This document shows, piece by piece, positions 1 to 9,423 of a stretch of 64,000 nt of DNA. The DNA lies in NCBI GenBank assembly GCA_020853815.1, contig JADYYE010000096.1, forward strand, positions 37,927 through 101,926, in the 5' to 3' direction. This DNA is from Phycisphaerales bacterium (GTDB lineage Bacteria; Planctomycetota; Phycisphaerae; Phycisphaerales; UBA1924). The notes beneath the pieces were generated by a model. The model was not told the DNA's origin. It did not search any database and saw only the letters and a program-made list of their open reading frames with translations. The first letter of the stretch is position 1. Every line of letters starts with the position of its first letter. The position numbers and the translations under genes are program-made.

Positions 1-2
1 GG

Positions 3-416
3 TCGGGAAAGCCCGGGGCGAGCGAAAATTGGGAGCTCGCCTTTCGCCTGCTCTCGCGCATGAACGTCGCCGCCGCACCGCTCGACGATTTGATGAAGGG
101 TCGCGACCTCGACGCGCTCGACCGCCTGGTGACGCAGATCGAAAACCCCGCGCCCGCCCCCGTGGCCCGCGAGTATTCAGAGCACGATCTCGATCACGCG
201 TTCAGGGCGTTCAACAAGCGCCTCAAGGTCATGCGCCTCGCCGACGAATCCAAGCTGGGCGGGCGATACACCTCGGGCGGGCGCAAGTCGTCGATCGACG
301 CGATCCATCCGCCGGAAGAGTTCCCCAAGGACATCTGGGATGCGCTCGTGCGGGCCGGGAAACTCCGCGCCGAGGGAACCGGGTTCTATTCGTTGCGCGA
401 TGAAGCGCACAGATAG
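3..416 (+). CDS. Hypothetical protein, 3' part only (5' end outside window)
   Basis: The frame is open from the window edge, and the residues before the first ATG (position 60) read like protein (NWELAFRLLSR), so the gene very probably starts outside the window. The visible part is about 137 residues, hydrophilic and charged, with no membrane segment. The C-terminal half is compact (HPPEEFPKDIWDALVRAGK, then GTGFYSL). I do not recognise the family. The stop is TAG at 414-416. A 118-residue protein starting at the ATG at 60 is possible but less likely, because no ribosome binding site precedes that ATG. Confidence 0.6.
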   Translation, partial: SGKPGASENWELAFRLLSRMNVAAAPLDDLMKGRDLDALDRLVTQIENPAPAPVAREYSEHDLDHAFRAFNKRLKVMRLADESKLGGRYTSGGRKSSIDAIHPPEEFPKDIWDALVRAGKLRAEGTGFYSLRDEAHR

Positions 417-834
417 ATGAAGCGCGCGGAAGTCGGATCAAGCGAGCCCCGCGCCGGGATTCGCCTCCGCCTTTTCCCTGCCTCGCTGTCTCGCTTTCTC
501 GCTTTCTCGCTTTCCCCTTGCATTCCAGCCCCTTTCGTGTATCATCCACGCTCCTTTCCAGGGGTCTGCCCATGACTGTCGTTGCCTAACCAACCCGGCC
601 CGCTCGTTCGCGAATCTCGCGTGAGCTGACCCGCCTCCATCAAAGGCGCTGATCTTTGCCGCGCGTCCATCGCACGCGTTCGGCCGGGTGTCGCCGCGAG
701 CATCGCTCGCTCCACTTCATCTCATCTCCGTTCTCCGGGCCATCGCCGGACCATCGCCGCGCGAACTCTCCGCGTCAACACACGCGTCCGGGGTCGCGCG
801 CGCCCACTCCATCCACGTTCCGCTCATCAAACCC
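417..834. repeat. Intergenic region with TCTCGCTT-type short repeats
   Basis: There is no convincing gene here. Positions 484-517 hold four to five degenerate copies of a 7-8 base unit (TCTCGCTT/TCTCGCTG), the reverse complement of the GCGAGACA family at 9364-9397 and 42613-42669. The following stretch, 518-540 (CTTGCATTCCAGCCCCTTTC), closely resembles 27726-27748, so these gaps share dispersed sequence. Confidence 0.5.
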
Positions 835-1209
835 ATGACAGATCAACACCCGTCGTTCTCCGCTCGCTCGCGCGAGTCGTTCCACTGCGTGGTCTGCAAC
901 CACCGTGTGCCCCTCTCGGCCTTTGGCACCAAGCACCGCAACCACTGCCCGCGCTGCCTCTGGTCGCGCCACCTCGACGAGGCGCCGGGCGATCGACGCT
1001 GCGCCTGCGCCGAGCCCATGGAGCCCATCGCCATCGAAGTCCGCCGCGGCGGAGAATGGGCCATCATCCACCGCTGCACGGGCTGCGGCACGATCCGCGC
1101 CAACCGCGTCGCCGGCGACGATCACGAACGTGCCCTTCTTGCCCTCGCGCTCCGCCCGATCGCCAACCCCGCGTTCCCGCTCGATGATCTCCGCGACCCC
1201 GCGACGTGA
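835..1209 (+). CDS. RNHCP domain zinc-binding protein
   Basis: A 124-residue protein with the signature that names the RNHCP family: a CxxC pair (HCVVCNHRVP), then KHRNHCPRCLWSRHLD, then a C-A-C pair and a second CxxC (HRCTGCGTIRANRV). The cysteine pattern implies two zinc-ribbon-like sites. The molecular function of the family is not established. I chose the ATG at 835 because residues upstream of it are low complexity and the conserved region begins about 20 residues later. There is no signal peptide or membrane segment, so it is probably cytoplasmic. The gene stands alone between unrelated genes. Confidence 0.8.
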   Translation: MTDQHPSFSARSRESFHCVVCNHRVPLSAFGTKHRNHCPRCLWSRHLDEAPGDRRCACAEPMEPIAIEVRRGGEWAIIHRCTGCGTIRANRVAGDDHERALLALALRPIANPAFPLDDLRDPAT

Positions 1210-1269
1210 TCGAGCCGGGCTCGTCCTGTTACCATTCAGATCGGTGCATCAGCTTTCCCGGAGCTTTCC

Positions 1270-1788
1270 ATGAGCAGCGACAGCAACTCGACATCCACCG
1301 CGGGACTCGCCGCCGGCGCGATCGCGGGCGCGGGCCTCGGCTTCTTCCTTTCGCCCCTCCGATCCAAGCTCTTCCTGCTCGCGCTCGCCGCGACCGGCGT
1401 CGCGGCCTATTTCGTCGTCAGCGCCGGCATGAAAGACCCCGCCGCCGCTCCGCCCGATTGGGCCCCGACCACGCTCCGCGTCGGCGCCAGTTTCCTCGCC
1501 GCATTCGTCTTTGCCTACCTCGTCCGGCGCGCGATCGTCATGGCGCTGCTGGTCGGCGGCGTGCTGGTCGCGGGCGCCGTGGTGCTCCACAAGCTCGGCC
1601 TCGGCGTGTCGCAGCAGCAGGTCGACACGATCAACCAGACGGTCCACGACGCCGCCGAGCAGGTCCAGAAGACCGCCGACAGCGCGTGGACGCACATCAA
1701 GCCCTATCTCCCCAGCGGTGGGGCGGCCGGGTTTGGCCTCTTCCGCGGCGCGCGCCACGCGCCGCCCAAGCCGACCAGCGACGCCTAG
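1270..1788 (+). CDS. Small membrane protein, FUN14-like
   Basis: A 172-residue protein with three to four hydrophobic segments (about residues 10-28, 34-52, 72-90, 92-108), a cytoplasmic-looking amphipathic stretch (QQQVDTINQTVHDAAEQVQK) and a Pro/Gly-rich tail. The layout of a Gly/Ala-rich membrane core followed by a helix with regularly spaced charges resembles bacterial FUN14-domain proteins, whose role in bacteria is unknown. That is a resemblance, not a firm assignment. A GGAG sequence lies just before the ATG. The gene converges on the M16 peptidase with only six bases between the two stop codons and no visible terminator. Confidence 0.55.
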   Translation: MSSDSNSTSTAGLAAGAIAGAGLGFFLSPLRSKLFLLALAATGVAAYFVVSAGMKDPAAAPPDWAPTTLRVGASFLAAFVFAYLVRRAIVMALLVGGVLVAGAVVLHKLGLGVSQQQVDTINQTVHDAAEQVQKTADSAWTHIKPYLPSGGAAGFGLFRGARHAPPKPTSDA

Positions 1789-1794
1789 CCGCGA

Positions 1795-4548
1795 TCACTT
1801 GACCGGGCGACCTTCGACATCAACCTCGGTCGGCGCGGGCAGGCCCAGGTCCTTGATCTGCTCTTCGATCAGCTTCTTATCGCCGACGAGAACGAGCACG
1901 CCGTTGTCGAGGCGGATCGCCTTGCTCGCCAGCTCGTTGAGCTCTTGGAGCGAGACCTTTTCCATCGCGTCCATGTCGTGCGCGATCGAGTCCCAGGGCA
2001 GGCCATCTTCCAGCAGCGATTCGGCCGTCGACACAAAGCCGCCGAGCGTCGAGAACTGCCTGGCGGCCTCGGCGCGCAGCGTCTCGCGGGCCTTGGTCAG
2101 TTCCGCCGCCGTGATGGTGTTGGAGCGGATCGCGTTGAACTCGTTGAGGAATTCCTTGAGCGCCTTCCCCGTCACCTCGCTCTGAACCGCGGCGCCCGCG
2201 CCGAACCAGCCGGTCGTCGCGGTGTGCGTGAACGAGCAGCGAGCGCCGTAGGTGTAGCCATTCCGCTCGCGGAGATTCTGATTCAGGCGGCTGGTGAAAC
2301 TCCCGCCCAAGATCGTGCTCATCAGGCGGAGGCCGACGCGCGAGGGGTCGCTGGCCGCCACACTCGGCGCGAGGAACCGCACCATCGTCTGCGGCGCACC
2401 CGGACGGTCGACGACCACGACGCGCATCGGCTGGTCTTTGGGGAGGTCGATCACGGTGAACCCGCCGCCGGTCGAGCCGGCCTTCCAGGTTCCAAAGTGC
2501 TTCTCGAGCAGCGCCCTGGCCTTGTCGGGCGAGAGGTCGCCCGCGATGAACAGCGTCGCGTTGTCCGGGCGCACCACCGCGCCGTGGACCGAGGCCAGGT
2601 CCGCGTGCTTCAGCGCGCCGATCGACGCGACGGTGCCGTCCGCGGGCGTGCCCATCGCGGCCAGATCACCGAACAGCAGCTTCTGGCCCACCTTGCCGGC
2701 GACCTGCGAAGGCTCTTCGTCGGCCTGCTTGATGTCCTCCATCCGTAGCTTGGTGACGCGGTCGAAGTCCTTGACTTCAAACTTCGGGTGCATGATCGCG
2801 TCGGCCCACAGCTTCGAAGACTCCTCAAAGGTGCTGGTCAGTCCGGTCACGCTGACGCTCAGCGATTCCTTGCTCACGTTGGCGTTGAAGGACGCCCCGA
2901 GCTTCTGCATCGCCGCGGCGAACTTCGGGCCGTCGCCCGTCGCCTCGGTCGTCGTGCCCTCGCCCAGCATCTCCGCGACGATCGACGCGCGCCCCGGGCG
3001 ATCCGCGGGGTCGAGCAGCTTGCCGTCGTGGAAGACCATCTCCGCGGAAACGAGCGGCAGGTCGGAGCGCTGCCAGAGCTCGACCTTCAGGCCGTTCGAC
3101 AGCGTGAACCTGGTCGGCGCGGGGGGCGTGAAGCCCGCCGGCTTGAAGTCGCTCGGGCGTGTGTCGCGGGCGCTGTCGGCCCGTTCGCCGGACTCGGGCA
3201 GGACGATCTGGACCAGGCGTGCGCTGGGCGTGATGACCTTGTTCGCCCAGGCGGCGATGGTCTGCGGCGTGGTCTTGCGATAGCGATCAAGGTCGCGCTG
3301 CAGCGCGTCGGGATCGCCGAAATAGAACTCGTACTCGTTCAGGCGATCGGCCCGCGCCTGCACGCTCTGGAGCGACGCGAGCGTGCGGAACTCCGTGCTG
3401 GCCTTGCGCTCGGCGAGCTCGTCGGGCGTCGGGCCGTTCTTGCAGAACTTTGCGAGCTCTTCATCGACGATCGTCTCGATCTTTGCGAGGTCGGTGCCGG
3501 GCTTGGCGGAAACGTCGACGCGGAAGAGCGAGCCGAGCAGGTTGGCGTCCTGGAAGGCGCTCACGTCGACCGCGAGCTGCTCGCCCAGTACGAGGCGCTG
3601 GTAGAGGCGGCTGGACTGGCCCTGTGCCAGGATCGACGCGGCGAGGGTCATCTCGGCGTCGCCGTCCTTGTACGCCGCGGGGCTGTGGTAGACGAAGGAG
3701 ATGCGCGGAATCTGGACCTTGTCGAGCACGGTCGAGCGGATGACGCGGTCGAGCCTGACGGGCTCGACGGCGCGATCCTTGGGCGTGTTGCCGCGGGGAA
3801 GGTCGGCGTAGAGCTTTTCGATCAGCGGCTTGATCGTCTTGGAATCAAAGTCGCCGGCGACGACCAGCGACGCGTTGCCCGGCGCGTAGAAGGTCGCGAA
3901 GAAGTCCTTGACGTTCTGCATGTTGGCCGCTTCGAGGTCCGCGTGCGTGCCGATCACGGCGTTGTGGTAGGGGTGCGACTCGGGGAACATGAGCTGGTAC
4001 TGCTCGTCGTCGGCCTTGCCGTAGGGCGCGTTCTCGGTGGTCTGGCGGCGTTCGTTTCGGACGACGTCGCGCTGCTTGTCGACCTTCTCGCTGGTCATCT
4101 CTCGCCCCATGTCCTCGAGGCGATCGGCGTCGAGCCAGAGGAGCGTGGGCAGGAGGGAGGACGGGCCCCACGAGTAGTAGTTGGTGCGGTCGAGCGAGGT
4201 GCTGGCGTTGTTGGCGCCGCCGCCGGTCTCCATGAGCACGTCGAACTGGTTGTCGGGAACGCGCTTGGTTCCCATGAACATGAGGTGCTCGAAGAGGTGG
4301 GCGAAGCCGGAGCGGCCCTTGGGCTCGTTCTTGGCGCCGACGCGGTACCAGATGTTGACGGTGGCGACCGGGAGCGTGTGATCTTCGTGGAGGATGACCG
4401 TCATGCCGTTCTGGAGCGTGTATTTCTCGTGCTTGAGCGATTGAGCGCCGGCGCCAGCGGCCAGGGCGCAGGCGAGCACGACGGCGACTCGGGAAAGGCC
4501 CGTGAGACGGGAGAGACGGCGGGCGACGGGCGAACGAGCGGGGTTCAT
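1795..4548 (-). CDS. Secreted M16 family zinc metallopeptidase, two-domain
   Basis: A 917-residue protein with an N-terminal signal peptide (hydrophobic core about residues 20-34, ending AGAGAQ) and two M16 (pitrilysin/insulinase-like) halves. The first carries the inverted zinc motif HLFEH at residues 84-88 and a downstream glutamate in VVRNERRQ as likely third ligand. The second half, from about residue 480, keeps the fold signature (NGLKVELWQRSDLPLVSAEM) but lacks HxxEH, as in non-catalytic partner domains of fused M16 enzymes. It probably degrades short peptides in the periplasm or outside. The start at 4548 is preceded by AGGAG with suitable spacing; a longer reading would run into intergenic GGCATC repeats. 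Confidence 0.9.
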   Translation of the reverse strand: MNPARSPVARRLSRLTGLSRVAVVLACALAAGAGAQSLKHEKYTLQNGMTVILHEDHTLPVATVNIWYRVGAKNEPKGRSGFAHLFEHLMFMGTKRVPDNQFDVLMETGGGANNASTSLDRTNYYSWGPSSLLPTLLWLDADRLEDMGREMTSEKVDKQRDVVRNERRQTTENAPYGKADDEQYQLMFPESHPYHNAVIGTHADLEAANMQNVKDFFATFYAPGNASLVVAGDFDSKTIKPLIEKLYADLPRGNTPKDRAVEPVRLDRVIRSTVLDKVQIPRISFVYHSPAAYKDGDAEMTLAASILAQGQSSRLYQRLVLGEQLAVDVSAFQDANLLGSLFRVDVSAKPGTDLAKIETIVDEELAKFCKNGPTPDELAERKASTEFRTLASLQSVQARADRLNEYEFYFGDPDALQRDLDRYRKTTPQTIAAWANKVITPSARLVQIVLPESGERADSARDTRPSDFKPAGFTPPAPTRFTLSNGLKVELWQRSDLPLVSAEMVFHDGKLLDPADRPGRASIVAEMLGEGTTTEATGDGPKFAAAMQKLGASFNANVSKESLSVSVTGLTSTFEESSKLWADAIMHPKFEVKDFDRVTKLRMEDIKQADEEPSQVAGKVGQKLLFGDLAAMGTPADGTVASIGALKHADLASVHGAVVRPDNATLFIAGDLSPDKARALLEKHFGTWKAGSTGGGFTVIDLPKDQPMRVVVVDRPGAPQTMVRFLAPSVAASDPSRVGLRLMSTILGGSFTSRLNQNLRERNGYTYGARCSFTHTATTGWFGAGAAVQSEVTGKALKEFLNEFNAIRSNTITAAELTKARETLRAEAARQFSTLGGFVSTAESLLEDGLPWDSIAHDMDAMEKVSLQELNELASKAIRLDNGVLVLVGDKKLIEEQIKDLGLPAPTEVDVEGRPVK

Positions 4549-5336
4549 GGATCGACTCCTGTGAGGATTGGCGCGATGGTAGGGACGGGGAAAGGGCATC
4601 GGGCGATGGGCATCGGGCATCAGGCATCACGCATCGGGCAATGGGCAAGGGGCAATGGGCAATGGGGAAGGGTCGGTCGGGAGTCGGAGCGAGGTGTTGG
4701 AGGTTGATGAACGTGTCACTACCCAGGGGGTGGACGGACACATTGGTGCGCACAGACGCGGTGGTAAGCAGGCACTAGCCACTTGGCACTGGGCACTAGG
4801 GGAAGACAGAAGACAAGGCCGCGGAGGCAGTTGCGCACGGGGAGAAGCTGCGAGGAGATTTTTTTCGGGAATCTGGAAAGAGGGGAAAAAGACGGACACA
4901 TTGGTGCGCACGAACGTGTCTGTAAGCGTGGACTAACCGGGAGGAGCGGGAGTGGGGAGTCGGGAGTGGTGAAGAGAAGAGGGAACTCGAAGGGCGCGAA
5001 GAACGCGAAGTGACTCGATAGAGAAGTGAACCCAGAGGAGTCAGAGGAGGGCGGAGGAGCGCGGAGGGGAGGCAGGAATGGAAAGAGGCAGAGATTGAAC
5101 GCAGAGGCCGCAGAGGCCGCGGAGGGGAAGACAAGCGCAAGAAGAAGTGAAACGCAGAGGGAGGGGAAGGAAAAGACCGCCAGTTTGGCCACGCCGACAT
5201 TTGATGGGGATGGAGTCCTGACGCTCCTTCCGGGGAGTTCGAGCTCCCGCCGGGGATCGTCGCGCGGCCGGAGCGGCGGGTCTTCAGAGAGGCGGCACGG
5301 GCCGTGGATCATCGGGCGCGGAACCTATGATTGTGC
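4549..5336. repeat. 788-base gene-free region with several short repeat families
   Basis: No gene is convincing. The region holds GGCATCGG/GGGCAAT tandem degenerate repeats at 4594-4672, two identical 21-base copies (GACGGACACATTGGTGCGCA plus C) at 4733-4753 and 4891-4911, GGGAGT-type repeats near 4941-4970, and CAGAGGCCGCGGAGG-type repeats at about 5026-5060 and 5100-5165. The last family recurs at 19395-19425 and 32838-33052. Reading frames here encode only repeat-derived low-complexity peptides. Confidence 0.7.
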
Positions 5337-6833
5337 ATGACCGAGAGCGTTGGACATTCGGCGGAATCGGGGCGTGATCTTCGGGCCCAGGTGCTGATCG
5401 TGGACGACGAGCCCGAGCACGCGGACGTCATGGCCGACGCGCTGCGGAAGCCCGGGCATGTGTGCACGATCGTGAACTCGGTGGCGGCGGCGATCGACGA
5501 GCTGCGTGGTGGGGCGTTCGACGTGATCGTGACCGACCTGCGCATGCCCAACTCGGGCGGCGCGAACGGCGTTTCGGCGGACGGCGGCGACGCGGGCCTG
5601 CGCGTGCTGGAGAACGTGAAGAAGCTCCAGCCCAACGCCGAGACCATCATGGTGACGGCGCACGGCGACGTGGCGACGGCGCGGGCGGCGTTCAAGCACG
5701 GGGTGTATGACTTCATCGAGAAGCCCCTGGACCTCTCGGTGTTCCGCGAGCTTGTGACGCGCGCCGGCGAGACGGTGCTGTTGCGTCACGAGAGCGAGCG
5801 GAGCGGCCTGGGCTCGGGCGAGCTGGTGCAGCACGAGGGATTCGAGGGGATCATCGCGGGCTCGGAGGCGATGCGGCGGATTCTGCGGACGGTGAAGACG
5901 ATCGCGCCGTCGAATCTGCCGGTGCTGGTGACGGGCGAGAGCGGCACGGGCAAGGAGCTGATCGCGCGGGCGATCCACCGCAACGGGCCGCGCGGGCAGG
6001 TGAAGGGCGGCGGGCGGTTCGTGGCGCTCAACTGCGCGGCGGAGGCGGAGAGCCTGCTCGAGGACCAGCTGTTCGGGCACGTGAAGGGGGCGTTTACCAA
6101 CGCGGAGCGTGAGCGCGAGGGCGTGTTCGAGTATGCGAGCGGCGGGACGCTGTTCCTGGATGAGATCGGCGACATGCCGCTGAAGATGCAGGCCAAGCTG
6201 CTGCGCGTGCTGGAGACGGGCGAGGTGGTGCGGCTGGGGAGCAACGAGCCGCGCAAGACGGATGTCCGGCTGGTGAGCGCGACGAATCGCGATCTCTCGA
6301 AGATGGTCGCGGAGGGATCGTTCCGCGGCGATCTTTTCTTCCGCATCAACGGCGCGACGGTCGGCATTCCGCCCTTGCGCGAGCGGCGCGAGGACATCCC
6401 GCGCATCGTGCGGCACGCGATCGCGCGGTTCGCGGAGCAGTTCAACAAGGGCGTGCCGACGCCCGACATCACGGACGCGGCGGTGATGCGGCTGACCAGC
6501 TGCGACTGGCCGGGCAACGTGCGCCAGCTCTTGAATGTCGTGCAGAACATGGTCGTGACGGCGGTGGGGGAGGGCGGGGCACCCGGCGGGTCGGTGGTGC
6601 TGGATGTCAAGCACATCCCCGACAGCGTGCGGAGCGACGACGCGCCGGAGAGCGAGGGTGAGGCGCCGGTCTTGGGCGGCGGGTTGGCGGGGACGAGTCT
6701 GGAGCAGATCGAGAAGCGCGCGATCCGTGAGACGCTGCGACTGACGGCGGGCAATCGAGAGCAGGCGGCGAAGCTGCTGGGGATCGGCGAGCGGACGCTG
6801 TATCGAAAGCTGCGGGAGTACGGGTTGCGATAG
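5337..6833 (+). CDS. NtrC-family sigma54-dependent response regulator
   Basis: A 498-residue three-domain regulator. The receiver domain (about 15-140) has the acidic pair in LIVDDE, the phospho-acceptor Asp67 in VTDLRMP and Lys129 in EKP. The AAA+ domain has Walker A GESGTGKE (200-207), Walker B GTLFLDEIGD and a GAFTNA loop (251-256) in place of the usual GAFTGA, which contacts sigma54. A Fis-type helix-turn-helix closes the protein (GNREQAAKLLGIGERTLYRK). The receiver has an extra Gly/Ser-rich loop of about 12 residues directly after the acceptor site. No histidine kinase is adjacent, so partner and regulon are unknown. A TATGAT box ends five bases before the ATG and there is no ribosome binding site, so the transcript may be leaderless. 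Confidence 0.93.
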   Translation: MTESVGHSAESGRDLRAQVLIVDDEPEHADVMADALRKPGHVCTIVNSVAAAIDELRGGAFDVIVTDLRMPNSGGANGVSADGGDAGLRVLENVKKLQPNAETIMVTAHGDVATARAAFKHGVYDFIEKPLDLSVFRELVTRAGETVLLRHESERSGLGSGELVQHEGFEGIIAGSEAMRRILRTVKTIAPSNLPVLVTGESGTGKELIARAIHRNGPRGQVKGGGRFVALNCAAEAESLLEDQLFGHVKGAFTNAEREREGVFEYASGGTLFLDEIGDMPLKMQAKLLRVLETGEVVRLGSNEPRKTDVRLVSATNRDLSKMVAEGSFRGDLFFRINGATVGIPPLRERREDIPRIVRHAIARFAEQFNKGVPTPDITDAAVMRLTSCDWPGNVRQLLNVVQNMVVTAVGEGGAPGGSVVLDVKHIPDSVRSDDAPESEGEAPVLGGGLAGTSLEQIEKRAIRETLRLTAGNREQAAKLLGIGERTLYRKLREYGLR

Positions 6834-6986
6834 GCATGCCGATGGCGAGCGCTGGGGGGTTCGCGCCGTTCGAGCATCCGAGAACGCAAATCGGCCGATG
6901 TGCATGGCACGACGGGCTTCCGAACATGGGGGCGCGTGAGGTAGGCTGTGGTGGTCCCGATTCCGGGGCGTTGCGGAGGAGCGGCC

Positions 6987-9317
6987 ATGAAGAAGATGAA
7001 TCGCGTCGCGGCGCTGGCCGCGGTGGTGGGGGCGGCGGCGGCGGTCACGACGGCGGATGCGACGTGGTCGATCGTGATCATCGACACCCGGACGGGCGAG
7101 ATCGCGCTGGGTTCGGCGACGTGCCTGACGGGGTTTGACTTGCAGGCCAATACGCCGGTGATGTTGCTGGGGGTGGGCGGCGCGACGGCCCAGTCGTTTG
7201 TCGATTCCAACGGGTGGAATCGCACCTACATCCGTGATCGATTCCTCGACGGCTGGTCGCCGGAGCAGATCTTGGCGGGGCTTTCGACGTTTGACGGCGG
7301 GCATCAGACGCGGCAGTACGGGTTTGCGGACGTGCTGGGGCGCACGGCGACTTTTAGCGGTACGGGGGCCGGCGCGTGGGCGGGTGGGCGGACGGGCAAA
7401 GTGGGCGACCTGGTGTACGCCGTACAGGGCAACGTGCTGACCGGAGAGCCGGTGGTGTCGTTGGCGGTCGATGCGATCGTGAACACGCCGGGCGATGTCG
7501 CGGAGAAGCTGATGGCGGGGATGGAGGCGGCGCGGTTGATGGGCGGGGATGGGCGGTGCTCGTGCAACGCGGGCGACGCGGACGGGTGCGGCTCGCCGCC
7601 GCCGAGCTTTGAGAAGTCGGCGCACATCGCGTACATGCTGATCGGTCGGCGCGGGGACATCGAGGGGTCGAACGCGAATTACCGCACGGGCGGCTCGCCG
7701 CAGAGCGTGGCGAGCGCGGACTTCGATGGCGACGGGCGGAGCGACGTGGCGATCGTCGCGGCGACGAACGGCACGCTGAGTTTCTTCAAGAATATCTCGG
7801 CGGTGGGCGGGCTGCTCCGCGCGGCGCCGGCGGCGCAGACGCAGTTGGGAGGAGCGCTGCGCGATGTCGCGGCGATGGATTTCAACGGCGACGGAAGGAT
7901 GGACCTGCTCGCGGTCGATAGCGAGGGATCGCGCCTGCTCCCGCTGCGCGGGCAGGGGGACGGGTCGTTCGTGCCCGGATCTCCCGTCTCGCTGCCGACA
8001 AACCCGCGGGCGCTGACGCTCTTTGACGTGGACGGTGACGTGGACCTCGACGCGGCGACGGCCTCGCAGACGACGGCGGCGGTCACGATCTTGCGGAACG
8101 ACGCCGGCGTGTTCTCGGTGCTGTCGACGACGCCGGTCGGCGCTGGGCTGAACCTGATCGCGGCGGGTGATCTGGACGGGGACGGGCGGGCGGACCTGGC
8201 GGTTGGAGACGTGACGGGCCGGTCGGTGACGTTGCTACGAAACGTGTCGGACAACGGCGGGTTGGAGGCGATGGCGACGCTGACGCTTCCGGTGGCGGCG
8301 TTGGCGGTCGCGGCGGGGGATGCGAACGGGGACGGCGTGGCCGAAGTCTTCGTGACGACGAACAACTCTGATCCGTTCATTCGCATGTACCGGAAGAACG
8401 GTCCGGGCTGGGACATGGGCACCCTGCCGATCGCGGGCAACGGAGGCGGGCTGAGCGTGCGCGACATCGACGGCGACGGCGTGCTGGACGCGGTCGTGTC
8501 GACGCGGTCCGGGCCGCAGGTGATGAACGTGATGCGGGGCAATGGCGACGGCACGTTCGGGGCGGCCCGGGCGTTCCCGACCGGCTGGAGCGCGCCGAAG
8601 TTTGTTCCCGTCGATCTCAACAAGGACGGCGTGCTCGATCTCGCGTGCGTCGGCGCGGGGGGCACGATCCTCATGCAGGCCCGCAAGCCCGGCGAGTTCA
8701 ATCCGCAGAGCGGGCAGGGCGGCGGTGACTATTACATGATGTTCAATGTGCCCAACCAGACCGTCGGCGACCCCGACCCGGTCTACACGCTGCGCGAAAT
8801 GTTCAACGCGTGGCGCTCGGGGTTGGTGGGTGTCGCGGATGCCGTCACGTCGCAGGCCGGCGCGGACCAGGCGATTATCCGCGCGGGGCAACGCGGCTCG
8901 GCGACGGTGACGATCACGCCGCGCGATTTCGCGGGGACGCCGGTCGCGCTTGATCCGTTGAGCGTGCGGCTGGTCCACGCGCCGGGGAGCGCGGGCGCGA
9001 CGAGCCTGGGCGCGGTGGCGGCGGGAGACAACGGAACCCTGGTCGCGACGGTGACGGCGGGATCGCGGTGCGGAGTGGACAAGATCGAGGTGGTGGTCGA
9101 GCACGAGCCGCGCGACATCGTGCTCATGCCCGCGATCACGCTGACGGTCACGTCGCCGGCGGACATGAACCTCGACGGCGAGCTTGATGACGCGGACCAC
9201 GGGCTGTTCGAGCAGGCGTTTGAGGATGGGTCGCTGGAGGCGGATTTCAACGCGGACGGATTCGTCAACGGCGACGACTACGACGCGTTCGCGGAGCGGT
9301 TCGAGGCGGGGTGCTGA
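6987..9317 (+). CDS. Secreted DUF1028/FG-GAP protein with GC-type dockerin tail
   Basis: A 776-residue exported protein. A signal peptide (about 1-25) is followed by a DUF1028 domain (about 25-210; starts TWSIVIIDTRTGEIALGSA), a fold generally placed among Ntn-hydrolases. At least seven FG-GAP/VCBS-type calcium loops follow (DFDGDGRSDVAIV, DFNGDGRMDLLAV, DLDGDGRADLAVG and others), forming a likely beta-propeller, then an Ig-like segment. The tail has two dockerin-like EF-hand repeats, the first degenerate (DMNLDGELDDAD) and the second canonical (DFNADGFVNGDDYDAFA), ending in EAGC. The ATG at 6987 has GGAGGA six bases upstream. A possible promoter is TTCCGA (6918) with TAGGCT (6942). Confidence 0.88.
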   Translation: MKKMNRVAALAAVVGAAAAVTTADATWSIVIIDTRTGEIALGSATCLTGFDLQANTPVMLLGVGGATAQSFVDSNGWNRTYIRDRFLDGWSPEQILAGLSTFDGGHQTRQYGFADVLGRTATFSGTGAGAWAGGRTGKVGDLVYAVQGNVLTGEPVVSLAVDAIVNTPGDVAEKLMAGMEAARLMGGDGRCSCNAGDADGCGSPPPSFEKSAHIAYMLIGRRGDIEGSNANYRTGGSPQSVASADFDGDGRSDVAIVAATNGTLSFFKNISAVGGLLRAAPAAQTQLGGALRDVAAMDFNGDGRMDLLAVDSEGSRLLPLRGQGDGSFVPGSPVSLPTNPRALTLFDVDGDVDLDAATASQTTAAVTILRNDAGVFSVLSTTPVGAGLNLIAAGDLDGDGRADLAVGDVTGRSVTLLRNVSDNGGLEAMATLTLPVAALAVAAGDANGDGVAEVFVTTNNSDPFIRMYRKNGPGWDMGTLPIAGNGGGLSVRDIDGDGVLDAVVSTRSGPQVMNVMRGNGDGTFGAARAFPTGWSAPKFVPVDLNKDGVLDLACVGAGGTILMQARKPGEFNPQSGQGGGDYYMMFNVPNQTVGDPDPVYTLREMFNAWRSGLVGVADAVTSQAGADQAIIRAGQRGSATVTITPRDFAGTPVALDPLSVRLVHAPGSAGATSLGAVAAGDNGTLVATVTAGSRCGVDKIEVVVEHEPRDIVLMPAITLTVTSPADMNLDGELDDADHGLFEQAFEDGSLEADFNADGFVNGDDYDAFAERFEAGC

Positions 9318-9323
9318 GGAAGA

Positions 9324-9397
9324 AGGCATCGGGCATCGGGAATCAGGCATCAGGAAGGGGAAAGCCAGCGAGACAGCGAATTAGCGAGACAGCGAGT
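9324..9397. repeat. GGCATC and GCGAGACA repeat pair after a GC-dockerin gene
   Basis: Directly after the stop codon come degenerate copies of GGCATCGG/GGCATCAGG (9324-9354) and then GCGAGACA/GCGAATTA units (9364-9397). The same order, stop codon, GGCATC family, GCGAGACA family, occurs after the GC-dockerin gene ending at 42572. Confidence 0.75.
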
Positions 9398-9423
9398 GCG
9401 GGGCAAATGGCCAAATACCAGAT

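Noticed and set aside
2788..4707. Long plus-strand frame opposite the M16 peptidase
   Set aside because: It is an antisense shadow in high-GC DNA: Arg/Val/Leu-rich, with no motif, while the minus strand encodes a complete M16 protein.
5026..5340. Small protein encoded in the repeat-rich gap before the NtrC-type gene
   Set aside because: The translation is only Glu/Gly/Arg low complexity from GAGG-type repeats.
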